From NCBI GenBank assembly GCA_009599575.1, contig VWND01000010.1:888501-952500 (forward strand): a stretch of 64,000 bases of DNA. Direction: 5' to 3'. Positions within the stretch are counted from its first letter, which is position 1, and every line of letters starts with the position of its first letter. This DNA is from Blumeriella jaapii (lineage: Eukaryota; Ascomycota; Leotiomycetes; Helotiales; Drepanopezizaceae). Shown piece after piece: positions 44,601 to 56,010 of this stretch. The notes beneath the pieces are model-generated. The model ran no database searches and had not been told where the DNA came from. It saw only the letters and a list, made by a program, of their open reading frames with translations. The position numbers were made by a program, and so were the translations under genes.

Positions 44601-46116
44601 ATTCGCGTCTGTAATGCTCACTAACGGTTGTACCTCGTCGTCAGATTGCTGATCGGTAGAGATTGCGACACTTGGGGGGGGCAAGCTAGGCTGCGATTGA
44701 GGGAGGAACTGCTCAACTGAGGTGCGAACCTGTGGGGATTGAAAATTTTCTGATCGAGGCGACGAACGCTGATGTGAAGCCGAGCTTGACAAGTGAAATG
44801 AATCTATCTGTCTAGCCTCGGAGGCAATGGAGCCTGGACGTGTTCGTTGTAGCGTTCCCAGTGAATCCTGCTGGTTCGATGTTCGCGTGATGGATGAAGA
44901 CAGGTGAGCGGAAGGTGGCTCGGGATTATTAATATGCTCTTGCCGGGTTTGGGACTCCGTTACTTCGCTCTCTGTGACTTCGGTATTCTCAAAATGACTA
45001 CTGGATGCCGTCAGTTCGGTGTTGCGAGACTCGAAAGCTTCAAGAGAGGCCTCCGTATGAGTCTGGGTATTCTTCGATATCTCGTCAGACGCCGAGATCA
45101 GACGTCCCAAAGGAGGGTTGAAAGACGACGATCCACCTTGATCTTGTGAATCCGGAACTTCGTCTTCGAAGTCCTCGTCCCAAAGAAATGGCTTCGGCCG
45201 GCGAGGTTGTGCGCGCGGGGCGCGTTTAACTGTTGCTCGAAGCGATGAAGATGGCGAGTCTGGAAGACTGGATGCTACACCAGCTTGCGAAGACTCGGAG
45301 CTTTGTGACGGGCGGATTGATTGCAGGGCTGTGTCTGTGGCCGAACCAAAGTCTTTTGGCACACTTGCCTCCGCGCGAGGCCGCCCAACGTCGCCTTCGG
45401 CTTCACCTTCGGCCTCGAACTGCGCCCCTTCTTCGTACTCGTAGCTATCGGGGATCTCACGTCGCTGAGTCGCCTGCTCTTCACTGGCGGGTTGCGACGA
45501 GCTGGAGAGAAGACTAGTATTGGCGTCCCCAGATCTCGCTGCGCGAGCCTCTGTCCTCCTGAGGAGCTTCCGACGTTTGGCAGGGTGGGCCGGCTGGGTT
45601 TCTTCTAGATACTCCGAGTCGGGGTCGTGCTCTGCGTCGGAGAGGGCCTGGGTCGGGGCAGCGTTGTTGGGCGGCTGGTTCAGCCAGCTCTTCTGCCACT
45701 CGGCGACTGCAGCAGTGGTCACGTCCCTATAGTGTTTCTGCAAGCAAGAATCAGCAAGACGAGTCCAGCTTCAGATGGCCCGCAGTGTAGCTCACCCATT
45801 CGGGAGGGAATGATTGCCCAGTGATCTCGTCGTTGTCCCAGTCAACCTGATACCATATTTCGTTGCCTCTGTACTCCTGCTTCAGAATGCGCTTGATGCC
45901 CCAGAAGCCATTCGGGTCCTGCTGCGTCTTCTGCGGAGTCGTCTTTGGAGTCTTCTTTGGCGTCTTCTTCCGATTCTTCGGCGTCTGCCTCCTCTTCCCC
46001 TTCTGCGAGCGCGGGGTGGAGGTTTGGGCGGTGGAAGAGGGCGTGTTGTGTTGAGGCTTCTCGGAGAGCTCCCGTTTCTTGGTCTTCATCACACCTTGGG
46101 GCGTCGTTCGATCCAT
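41692..46116 (-). CDS. Chromodomain protein with HDA2/3-type histone deacetylase complex domain
   Basis: Four minus-strand exons: 46116-45796, 45737-42699, 42650-42489, 42441-41692. Introns are 58, 48 and 47 bp; the 48-bp one has no in-frame stop. Joined length is 4272 nt, 1423 residues. Residues 20-65 are basic (KKTPKKTPKTTP). A chromodomain-like fold spans about 70-130: WGIKRILKQEYRGNEIWYQV and VDWDNDEITGQSFPPEW, split by intron 1. A long Ser/Gln-rich disordered region follows (about 150-790). Residues about 800-1090 match the HDA2/3 complex-subunit family, including FGEVFNAAILMELDFMITSL and IFLVQLLQLLTTSQAHIVIL. The last 250 residues are coiled coil ending in an SR-rich tail. By family it should help anchor a class II deacetylase at chromatin, with the chromodomain reading methylated histone tails. 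Neurospora CDP-2 is a possible counterpart. Confidence 0.82.
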
Positions 46117-47098
46117 GTGTGATGGCTGGTCGAGGTTGAGTCCATGTTCGAGAAAGAAACAAAGAGGAGATGGAAGGCAAGGGGAGTCCAATAAATAGAG
46201 GCGGCTTCGACTCAGGCAAATCGAAAACAGGTAGGGGAATTTGGTGTTATTGTTGCGGACGCAGCAGAGATGTGAACGTCGTCGTCGTAGAAGGGCGAGT
46301 GAGGTGCGCGGTGGCCGGGCTGGCCGCCGAACGGTGACACCCACGTCGGTGGCAGATTTGAAGTATTTTATCAGCAATCAAGAAGCGCATTAATCTCACC
46401 GTATGAAAGATGCCTAAGACACATTTCTGTTTATGTGGGTTGGATCGTGTTTGGTGTTTTCTCGAGTATATACATTAATGTAGCTAGGATGGCAGCCCGT
46501 AGCCACGGCATCCGCTTAGCGTAGACAATCATGAATTCGGATATTCCCAAAATTTTCACCTGAGATTTTGAAATCCTCTAGTCGAGACATTTGCTTTGTT
46601 TGCACGGCTTTGCTGTCGATCATGCTCCAAGGTCGCCAGCCATTTTCCTCTGACCGGCTACCCAGATGTTGGTTTTTAAAACTAAGTAAGGTAGGTAAGG
46701 TAAGTAGCAAACACAGTAAACCCAACCAACATGTTTAGGGAGATGTAGAAGCATAAGACTGACCCAAGACATTGATCTCTGCAGCAGTGAGACCTCTTTC
46801 GCGCCTGTATCTCTGTTTGCTTGCCCTTTACGCTTGCTTGCGGCGAGAAACGATGTGGCGCCAAAGTCAACAAAGGTTCGAGAAAGTCAACAAATGGAGA
46901 GTGACTTCAAGCGCACTGCAAATCAGAACACCAGTGCTTGGATTTTCATAAATTGAAGTAGCTCGGAATAGAATCTCTCTAATAGCCGAGCGGAGAAAGA
47001 ACCTGTCAATCACAGCCAATGAAATTCATATCGTCTCCTGAACCCCAGTTCCGCACTCCCGTATCCGAAACTCATACTCAGACAGCTAGCTGCTCGCC
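46117..47098. other. Intergenic upstream of the HDA2/3-like gene
   Basis: About 980 bp. It includes the promoter of the chromodomain gene and the 3' flank of the reductase gene. A GTAGGTAAGGTAAGTAG-like run is at 46688-46707. No gene supported. Confidence 0.45.
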
Positions 47099-48322
47099 CT
47101 ACGCCCCAAACACCTTCTCCAGCTCCAAAAGCCTCCTCACCGTATCCCCAAACGTCTCCTCCGCGTTCCGTGGCTCGAGACCCAACTTCTCGTTCCACCC
47201 CTCCACGTCATCAAACCGCGCAATCTTCACCTCTTCGTTCCCATCCTTCGGCAGCCTGCCTCTCAGCTCGGGAACGGTCTTCAGAGCATCGACCGCGATC
47301 TGCGAGCTGTACCTGTTGCCGCCGACGAGGAATCGTTTGTTAGCGACAGCCGGGGTCGTTAGCGAGGAGATGTGTGCTTGTGCTACATCGCGGACGTCAA
47401 TCTTGGGCTCGTCAGCAAGGTTTCTTCCCACGCATACGTGGGAAGGATGGATGGAGGGTGGGGCGAGAGGAGGGAAGAGAACACACGTAAGAAGGAAAAT
47501 TGGTGTCCGGAACCGTCTCGTACGTGCCGTTGAACAAGCTGTAGATTAAATCGGTTGAGTAGTTGATTCTCTTCCGGTTCGTGATGGGCTGGATGGGAGG
47601 ACCGAAGATCAGAGCTGGGAGCAGCACAGAGACAGTGTAAGCGGGTTTGATCTCCTCGACGAACTTCCACACGGCGTGTTCGGCTTCGGCCTTCGCGACG
47701 CAATAGCTGATATAGGAATCGTTGATCGCAATAGCGTCGTCGATGGAGAGCTAGGCTCGTGTAAGTAAGGAGAGGAGGTGGTATAAGGAAGTGAACTCAC
47801 GGGAAGCCACTCCGAACTATTGAATGTTCGAGTACTGATGTCTTCCCCGGTGGTAATGGCATTAACGGATCCTGTGATGGCGATTGCTTTGATGTTCTTG
47901 TCGTACTTGCTTGCACTCTTCAACAATTCCACGGCTCTACTTTGATATCAGCCCTGTTCCCTCCTTCGCTTCTCACTCGAAATTTTGAGAGAACGGAAAC
48001 AAACTCACGCATCAACACTCGGCCTCAGAAAATCCTCTACAAAATCCTTGTTCGCCGGGTCGTCCAACACCGGCGCTGCAGTATGAACTACGTAATCAAA
48101 GCCCCCTCCTTTGATTGCCTCATCCCAGGCGCCGGCTTTGCCGTAATCAGACACAACCGTGAAGGTCAGCTTTCCAACGTACTCTGGATGGGTAGTGAGG
48201 ATCTGCTCGCCTTTGGCAGTGGAGCGGACGGAGCCGGTGACGAGGTGGCCAGCGCTGATAAGCTGGTCAATGATGTGGACGGCAACGAAACCATTGGCGC
48301 CTGTGACAAGAGTGTTAGGCAT
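47099..48322 (-). CDS. NAD(P)-dependent reductase, extended SDR family (aldehyde/ketoreductase, DFR-like)
   Basis: Four minus-strand exons: 48322-48009, 47936-47801, 47750-47487, 47401-47099. Introns are 72, 50 and 85 bp; the last ends in CCAAG after a CTGAC branch point. Joined length is 1017 nt, 338 residues. The Rossmann motif is VTGANGFVAVHIIDQL at residues 5-20, the catalytic YxxxK is YISYCVAK, and DVRDVAQAH is the conserved downstream block. This is the dihydroflavonol-4-reductase/cinnamoyl-CoA reductase-like group that in fungi includes Gre2-type methylglyoxal and ketone reductases. The substrate is not predictable. It lies alone between two chromatin-linked genes, with no biosynthetic neighbours. 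Confidence 0.88.
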
Positions 48323-48998
48323 TGTTGCTGTGTAAGGTAGCTTGCATCTGAAGCGTCGTAGAAAATCAGGCCGGCGGCGTGGAAACTTGAACGAAGAATC
48401 AACGTAGCCTGCTCGAGAGTTTGTTCTTGGTGACTGCTAAAATGTAGATGAAGCCAGGGTAGCAAAATGAATAAAAGAAACAGCTTTTGTTCGAAATTCA
48501 CCTCTTGCATGCAAGTCCTGTGCCACTCAAATAGTATAGGCTGATGCTCACACCATACTCCGTAACACTATGAATAAGTAAAGTAGGTAGGTCAATAATA
48601 AGTAACCAAGCGATTGTCGGAAAATGACGCCCGATAAGGAAATCTCCCTACAGCCCTGCTCATCCTGGCCGATGGAATAGCCAATACTGGCAAGTTCTTG
48701 AACCGTCATGTCATTCAATGGCGCTCTTGGCATGCAATTGCGCTGACAAATGCCTTCCGGAGAGAGATCTGAAAGACGTTACAGAGTTTAGCCAATCGCT
48801 CAAGAGAAAATTCGAGAAATGACAAGCAAGCTGGGTAGATAGAAGGTCTGCTGGAAGGAATTGATTGTGTCTCACTGCCGTATAAGGCAGCCCATGCCCA
48901 AGGATATCATAAAGCCCCCCATACGCCATTTGTGTAGCCCTCCCTACACAGCTATTGCTCCTTCCGAGTCAGTAAAAATTATCTCCGACAACACCTCG
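48323..48998. other. Intergenic, reductase promoter and 3' flank
   Basis: About 675 bp without a supported gene. The reductase promoter should lie here. Confidence 0.45.
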
Positions 48999-51900
48999 CT
49001 AATGCTTTCCGGCTGCAGACACAGCAGACTTATCCCCATTAGCTCTGGCAATCTTCGCCATGGCTATCTCATCAAAACTCTTGTACCATGTCTTCAGCTG
49101 CTCGACATGAGCCTTCTCTCCATCTCCATACTCGACAGGAGGACCACGGACATCGACCTCGTCATTTTCTTTCTTGAATACTGCCCAGCTGCTGGCCTCT
49201 TCTTGTGAGCGCAGCGCAAAACCGCGATTCGTTGACGCGATGACCTGGAAATTCCGAAGCAGGATTACATCCCCCGTTTCAATAATAGGAAGGGCATCTT
49301 TGTAAGGGCGAAACACCTGCACCTCGGTGACACCACTTGGGGCTGTTGACGGATCGGTAACGTTGAAGGTGATTTTGTAATGTCGTGGACCGCCCTTTGC
49401 TCGTCGGGGTTCCGGGGGAGTTGTAGTAGCCACAGCTAGAACATCCGACTTTTTGTTGAGTTGATATCGCAAAACTTTCAGTGCCGTGAACTCGCTAAGC
49501 TCTGTCCGCAGAGCCTGGGCGAGCCTCAGCTTCAGTTCCGCTCCTGAGTTCCGGTCATGCTGCGGAGGGGAAGAAGATGCCACTTTAGAAGTGTCAAGGT
49601 GTGCATTTCGAAGGTTGTACTGAGGCGTTGGCAACGACTCAGTCACAACCATATGGCTACGGAGATTGTGCGGCGGCGGTGACGAGCCAATCGCCTCACT
49701 ACCTGCAAGAGATTTGCGGAGGTAATTTGGGGGTGGCGGAGATGTCTTTGTAGATTCAAGTGTTGCACTGTGTTGGTTGCGGAGTCTTTGTTTTGTCGGG
49801 GAAGTGTCAGTGCCTTCAGGTGCAGTAACATGCGATCTCCGAAGATTATAACTTGGCGAAAGTGAATCGACTGCTTCGACTGCTTCGACTGCAAATTCGA
49901 TGCTCGCATCATGGCCCTTTGGAGTTGCAGGGGCTTGGATCAAAACTATGGGTGATAGTTCGTTAACATCTGAGCTAGCTGGCGGAACACGAGGTTTGGC
50001 TGGCGTCACAGGGCTGATGTTCTCCTTCGTGTTTGCCAATGGTTTAGTAGCTGGTTTCGAAGGCGTTACCGAAGTGATGGGTTCCTTGGTGAGAGCTGCC
50101 TTGACTGGACTCGCTGGGCGAATGTTTTCTTTTGTGTTGACTGCAGATTTACTGGTGGGCTTTGCACTTCTGGTGCTTCGTCGGGGCCTGTCTTGAGTAA
50201 ACCCTGACTCCTCAACACCAATTCTTTCGTCGCAGACTTCCTCGGGACGAGAATCCGCACCACCGTCGTAGGATTCAAAGTCAGCATGCTCTACTGTAAC
50301 GAAGGGTTCTTCGATGATCATCGACGTGGTCTCTGTGATAACAACGGTCTCTTTGATCTCATCCTCGGTGACCTCGCGCGACTCTTCGATCTCTAGGTTG
50401 TGGCTAACCTCCTCGACCTTCGGAGACTCGACCCGCTCGGTGGGCACTAACTGCATCTCATCTGTTGAGTCAAACTCACCCTCCAGATCTATAGCAACAC
50501 GGTCTTGCTCCTCGAATATAATCGTGCTGGTCACAACTTCTTCTATGTCGATGGATTCCTCTTGGACCACGTCTGGTTCAGAAATCATTGATGTTGCGTC
50601 AGCAGATAAGGATGTCGATGTAGCAACCTCGTTTTCGTTCGGTACTTCCTCTGTCTGTTCCATTACCATTTCATCATCATCTTGCCACATTTCTCGTGCT
50701 TGTTGATGCTCTGTCATCGTTGAAAATGACACCTCTGTGGAGGTCATCCTATTTGAGATTTGAGTGTCTTCGGGGGTTGGGAGCTGCACGTCATTCTGGT
50801 CCAAGGCTTGATTATCCGAAGAGTGGAGAGCTGTTCCTGAAAACATCGATGAATGCAAGGGCGGCTGTGTGACTGATAAAGAAGAATACGAGGCACCAAA
50901 TAGCGGTTCATCATTCTGTCCATCTGTCGATGACGGAAACATGCGATGGAACACGGTCGGCCTTCCTGGAGATATTCTTGGAGGCGAAGCTATTTCATCA
51001 ACGGCGTTCGCAGGAATTTGAACTTCTGCTACATTTGCTAACTCAGCAGCTTCAGGAGTTCGAACATCTGAGCAATCGTGATTACTATCCTGCTTATCTG
51101 CGTGCGCAAGGAGGTTTGGCTCAGGGACGTCACCACCATCTTCGCCACTGTCGCGTTCGCTGCGCTTCGATAGCAACTGAGCCTCCGCTGCATGGTGTTG
51201 CCAAGCGCCTGCTTCAAGTTCGGCCTCGCTGTTTGGGTCTTTGTGAACGGGCTCAATACCGTCATTTTCTTCTGGATCGACTCCTCGGTCTTGATCTTCT
51301 TCCATAGTTTCGGTGGGTTCCTCATCTTGTTCGACTTCAACTTCACGGCCATCGTCTTTGGCAGCGGCATTGTGCTCCTCGTCGTAGATGGCATCCTGGC
51401 CCTCTTCGTCCTCTTGGTCCTCTTCCTCTACGATCGACTTTTCACCTTCCTCTTCTTCGCTTTCTTGAACTCCCACATTGCTAACAGGAAAGGAGGTCTC
51501 GATTTCTGATCGCTCTGCATAGGGTACCTTGGCGTCTTCATTTGGGTCCTCGGCATCGCTTTGCTCAACATCCCCCTCTTCACTCTCAGCATCCAGACAA
51601 CGAGAATCGGCTGAGAGTTGTAGTTGATCTGGAGTTGCTCGTTTGCTAGTCGGCATGGGGGTTTCCGGAGTTTCGCTTTCATCGTCAGAGGAGAGCAGGT
51701 CAATCACCTCGGGCCCTTCTGAAGGTCGAACTGGAGGAGGTCGTTGCAGTTCGTTTTCGTCATATGTCTCAAATTCCTCATCCTCCTCGCTAGAGGACCA
51801 GTGCCTGGCATTTTTCTGCTGTTGAATGGATTCTTCGACGGAATCATACCCGTCCGTTCCGTCCTCTTCCATGCCATCCTCATAGCCTCCCTCCTCGTCA

Positions 51901-53884
51901 CGAGCTGAATCTTGTTCATCGGATTCTTCAACTTTGTCGTCTTCTTCACTCTGATCATGACCATTGTCAGGAAAAGCCCGTCGCTGTTCAGAAACAACAC
52001 CATCTTCCTCTTCTTCTTCAGCGGACACGCCCATCTTGTCCTCTGAATATTCCGAGGAAGCGACGGACGGTGATTCGTCATCGCTCTCTATCAAGTCGAC
52101 AACTGGAGAGACTGCAGATCGTCCGCTTTCAGAATGTGACATAGCTGAAGAGACCGCGGGGGGAGGAGGAGGATATCCTGACGACTCTGGATCCGGAAGA
52201 TCAGGATAAATGATTGAACTGACACCCCAGCCCGATGAGACTTGCCCTGAAAAATCATCGCCCAGGGGAGGATATTCGGAGTGTGGGATATCTGTGACTT
52301 GCTCTACCAGTCCGTTATCGGCTTCTTGAAAGTTTTCTAGATTGTCGTGGAAATGGTTTGCCTCGGCGAGGACTTCATTTCTTGGTGGCGCAGGTTGGCT
52401 TATTCGTGCTCCTATGCTTTGCCATTGACCATACTGTTCTTCAGAAGCATTTTGCGGATTTTCGGAAACTGCGTTCCTAGTGCTGCCAGTGTCGGCGAGA
52501 GAGTTTCCAAAGTTCTGAAGCTCAATTGCTGGTTCCTGTTGACGTTGCCGGGCCGGACTCGCACTGTATATGTCTTCTTCCTCGGGCATCACATCGGTCG
52601 ACAAGGTACTGTTGACCACGCTAGTTCGCGGGTCACCAGTGGAGACCTGGTGATTCTCGTTGACTGGTGGTTCCTCATTTGGTTGAAAGTGGCCATACTT
52701 GGTAGAAAAGAGAGGGGAGACAAGTGAGAGAGATTCTGAAGGCACTGGTAATAGACGGGGAGAGTCAGGCATCTCATGCTCAATGCTAGGTTCTCCAGCG
52801 TCTTGGTCTAGGTCTTCCGATCGAACAACAGGCGGATGGGGCAAATCGGCAAGGCTTGGCTGGAGCGAATTGTCTAATTGCATTTGAGTTTGACCAGAGA
52901 ACACCGAACTAGATGGCATTGAATACGGCACGCTCCCAACATTTGTGACTTGTCGGGAAAATTCTGCCAAGGTACGAGCCATGTCCTCATTCGTGTTGGT
53001 TTCGCCAAGGTCGACCGTTTGGCAAGCTTCATCTGTCATGGTAGGGGCTGTTTGGGGCGATGGCTCAGGAGCTGTATCCAAGGGTTCCATTTCCCGCTCT
53101 TCAACCTCTGCGGATGGCGAACGACTTGTGTATCTCCAGTTGGTGGAACTCAACCGAGCTTTCTTTCTTCCCTTTCCTCGTACCGAGCCGTCCTCTTCTG
53201 CAAATGGATCAAAGTCCGATTCAAACATGGAGCCGTAAGATGTTCTTGCACGCTTCAAAAATGCCGGAGAGGACCACAAATCACCACCCATCATCCCCAT
53301 AAGCAATTGGTTCGCAGGGGTCTCGTTGTTGGTGGGCGCAACGGGCTCCACGAGGTCTGGAGTTGGAACTCGAGCATGAATTGCAACCTCTTCAACTGGA
53401 GCAGGATAGTCGACATCAATTTCCTTGGTTGTATCGGTGCCTTCCTGCTTAAACTGTAGCCGGGCATCAGCAGTGTCCAGCCATCTAGCATCTCTAAAAC
53501 CTGACCTGAAGTAGCAGCCGTGAACTTCAGCTCCCATTCAATGCCCCTTCCAGGCGCGGCTATGGTCTCATTATCCGGGAGCCATTCTGCCCCATCCAAG
53601 CCAAGTGTGACTTCATCTCCGCTCTGAGTGCCAGAAGCTGCAATAGCCTTTGCACTAGATCCGGAAAACCGAACTCGAACTTGTCCTCTCGCGCGTCGCA
53701 AACGGAAATCTGGTTCGGCGAGCAGAAACGCCACAGAACTGGTCGCAGAACTGTAGGGCCAAGTCAGAGTGATAACCGCTTTGATCGACTTCGTGGAGGG
53801 TGTTGGTATCTCGGGGTTGAGCTGCGCGATCGGAACATGTTCTGTGCTCGTGAGCGCGAGCGCCCCGTTCGATTTCTCGGCCAT
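48999..53884 (-). CDS. Giant acidic protein with C-terminal POT1/Cdc13 telomere-binding OB fold
   Basis: Two minus-strand exons, 53884-53501 and 53453-48999, with a 47-bp intron (GTTTTA...CTACAG, CTGAT branch). Joined length is 4839 nt, 1612 residues. Residues 1452-1560 fit the POT1/Cdc13 ssDNA-binding OB fold: LRYQLNKKSDVLAVA, HYKITFNVTDPSTAPSG, VFRPYKDALPIIETGDVILL and ASSWAVF. An N-terminal beta-rich block (about 37-130) may be a second fold. The middle is disordered and very acidic (about 550-850). Two SUMO-interaction motifs, VVDLIESDDE (579) and VIDLLSSDDE (711), two KEN boxes (1236, 1271) and five NLR-type repeats (about 1325-1420) are visible. It is too long for Pot1 itself; it could be a Pezizomycotina telomere or CST component. 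The weak donor GTTTTA makes the junction less sure, but frames agree. Confidence 0.82.
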
Positions 53885-54473
53885 TTCTGCTCTCGATAGG
53901 CCTATCCAGCAGGCAGACCTTGAGTCATTATCCACAGTGTTAGTATAGGTTTTGGTGTTTGTGATTTTGTACTGTACTGTAGCCGGGAGTGTTTGCTGGA
54001 AACGCGGTCGAGGTGGGTTGAGCTTTTTGAAATGACGCGCTGGGAATGGGATGGGGGCGCTAGCGTCGCTTCATCAAAGAGTCAGGAGGATTGCTTGGTT
54101 GGGCTTTGAACGCTCAACCACAACCATAAATCTTTATCACCCATTTAGGCGTCGGATCGTGTCTTGACGCAAATTCCTGCTATTATCATACGAATCTTAC
54201 ACAACCATGATAACTTCGTTTTAACATGGCCACGGATGCGAATCTTTATCGGCAGTCCGTTGGCATATCACGATTGAAGACGCATCACTTGTATTCTTCG
54301 TTCTCTGTGAGGCCTGTTTTGTTTTTGCTTTCACGTTTGGCCTGATCATTATTTTGTCACTTTACAAATTCGAGATTCCGATTCCGACCACTTGTGGGTC
54401 GGATTTTCTTTGCGAGACTGCTCCGTAGCAAAGATTAGCAATAATCCACGTCGACTTTCAAACTAAGACAACA
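53885..54473. promoter_or_regulatory. Divergent promoter of the telomere-type gene and the flavin monooxygenase
   Basis: 590 bp between divergent start codons. TGTACTGTACTGTAG lies at 53970-53984. No other element recognised. Confidence 0.4.
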
Positions 54474-56010
54474 ATGGGGTCAGTCCCGCAGGTGGGCAAC
54501 TTCAATGTCAAGAGAATAGCGGTGATAGGAGCGGGACCCTGCGGGCTTGCCATTACGAAGTATCTTCTTGCTGAGAAGGCTTTCCAAACTATCGATATCT
54601 TCGAGCAACAAGCCGAAGTAGGAGGTGTCTGTATGTGCCAACCCCGACTTCACTTGCGTTGCTTAGAATGATTTCGGAACTTCCAGAGCAGGATCCTCAG
54701 ACAATACTAGATCCAAAAATTTCACATTACACAGAACTAATTCAGATTAAGGGAACTACACACCTCCTTCAACGGAACAAGTACCAGTACCTCAAACAAC
54801 ACCTTGGGTCCCTTTGGAAAAACCGTCATGGCCAAAGGAAGCCTCAGCACCGATTTTCTCCAATCCTATGTATGAGATGCTCAATACGAATATTCCCAAA
54901 CTTCTTATGCAGTTCTCCGATAAAGACTTTCCTGGGCATTCTTTGTTGTACCCCTCTAGGCAAGACGTCCAGGCCTACCTAGTCGACTATTCCCAGGAAA
55001 TCAGACACCTCATCTCACTATCCACTCAAGTTGAAAATGTGACATTATCACAAGAGAGTGGCCAAGATCTCTGGACTCTTACTGCCAAATCTACCATCAA
55101 CGGAGAAATCTCAGTCAAAGAATACGATGCGGTGGTCGTTGCGAACGGGCATTACTCCGTCCCGTATATTCCAGCTGTGCCCGGGATCGAGGACTTCAAT
55201 TCCGCCTACCCATCTGTCATTTCACATTCAAAGATTTATCGAAGCCCTAAGCAGTTCGAGAATATGAAAGTTATCGTTGTAGGCAATGCTGCTTCAGGGC
55301 TGGATATCAGTGATCAGATCAGTGCGGTCTGCAAGAGGCCACTCCTAAACTCGATCCATAATCCTTCCAATTCCCAACAATCAGCTGATAGCGCTACCAA
55401 GGAAGAAATCCAAAAAATTGTCGAATACGTTGTTGAAGGGAGAGCTGTCAAGCTGGAAGACGGAAGATTAGAGAGGGATGTCGATGCAGTCGTCTATGCT
55501 ACAGGCTACTTGTACTCTTTCCCATTTCTCGAATCGCTAGACCGGCCCCTTGTGACCACAGGGCGAAGAACAATAGGCCTGTGGCAACAAGTTTTTCACA
55601 TCGACCACCCAACATTAGCATTTGGGGCCCTGGGTCAGAAGGTGATCCCATTCCCACTGTCTGAGGCTCAAGGCGCAGCCATAGCTAAGGTCTGGTCGAA
55701 TAGACTCGCTCTCGAAAGTAGAGACGAGATGGAGGCATGGGAAAAGAGAAGGGTAGAAGAGCTAGGAGACGGAACTGCATTCCATGTATTTGGGTATCCA
55801 ACGGATGCCGATTATATCAATTTTCTTCACGACTGGGTCAAGAAAGCAAGCAATGGATTTGCTAAAGAGCCACCATTTTGGGACGAGAAGCTCTGCTGGG
55901 TACGGAAAATATACGTCGACATCAAGAACAAATTCGCAGAAGATGGGATGAAAGCCAAGGCTTTGGAGGAGCTTGGATTCAAATTTGAGAAATCAGAGAC
56001 AAATTCTTGA
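54474..56010 (+). CDS. Flavin-containing monooxygenase (FMO family)
   Basis: Two exons, 54474-54630 and 54752-56010, with a 121-bp intron (GTATGT...CTAATTCAGATTAAG). Joined length is 1416 nt, 471 residues. The FAD Rossmann motif is AVIGAGPCGLAITKYLL at residues 15-31, followed by EVGGVWNYTP across the junction, an FMO hallmark. The NADPH site is VIVVGNAASGLDISDQI, and VVVANGHYSVPYIP is the linker between them. Near residue 330, FHIDHPTLAFGALGQKVIPF matches the typical C-terminal part. Related fungal enzymes oxygenate thiols or amines. The intron acceptor AAG was chosen because only it restores TGG AAC TAC and leaves the frame open. Confidence 0.9.

Noticed and set aside
17628..53884. Ulp2-like, HDA2/3-like and telomere-type genes as one chromatin gene cluster
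   Set aside because: They are separated by unrelated genes and up to 20 kb, are not co-directional as an operon would be, and no shared element was seen.
47099..56010. Reductase plus flavin monooxygenase as a secondary-metabolite cluster
   Set aside because: No synthase backbone gene, transporter or regulator nearby; the giant telomere-type gene lies between them.
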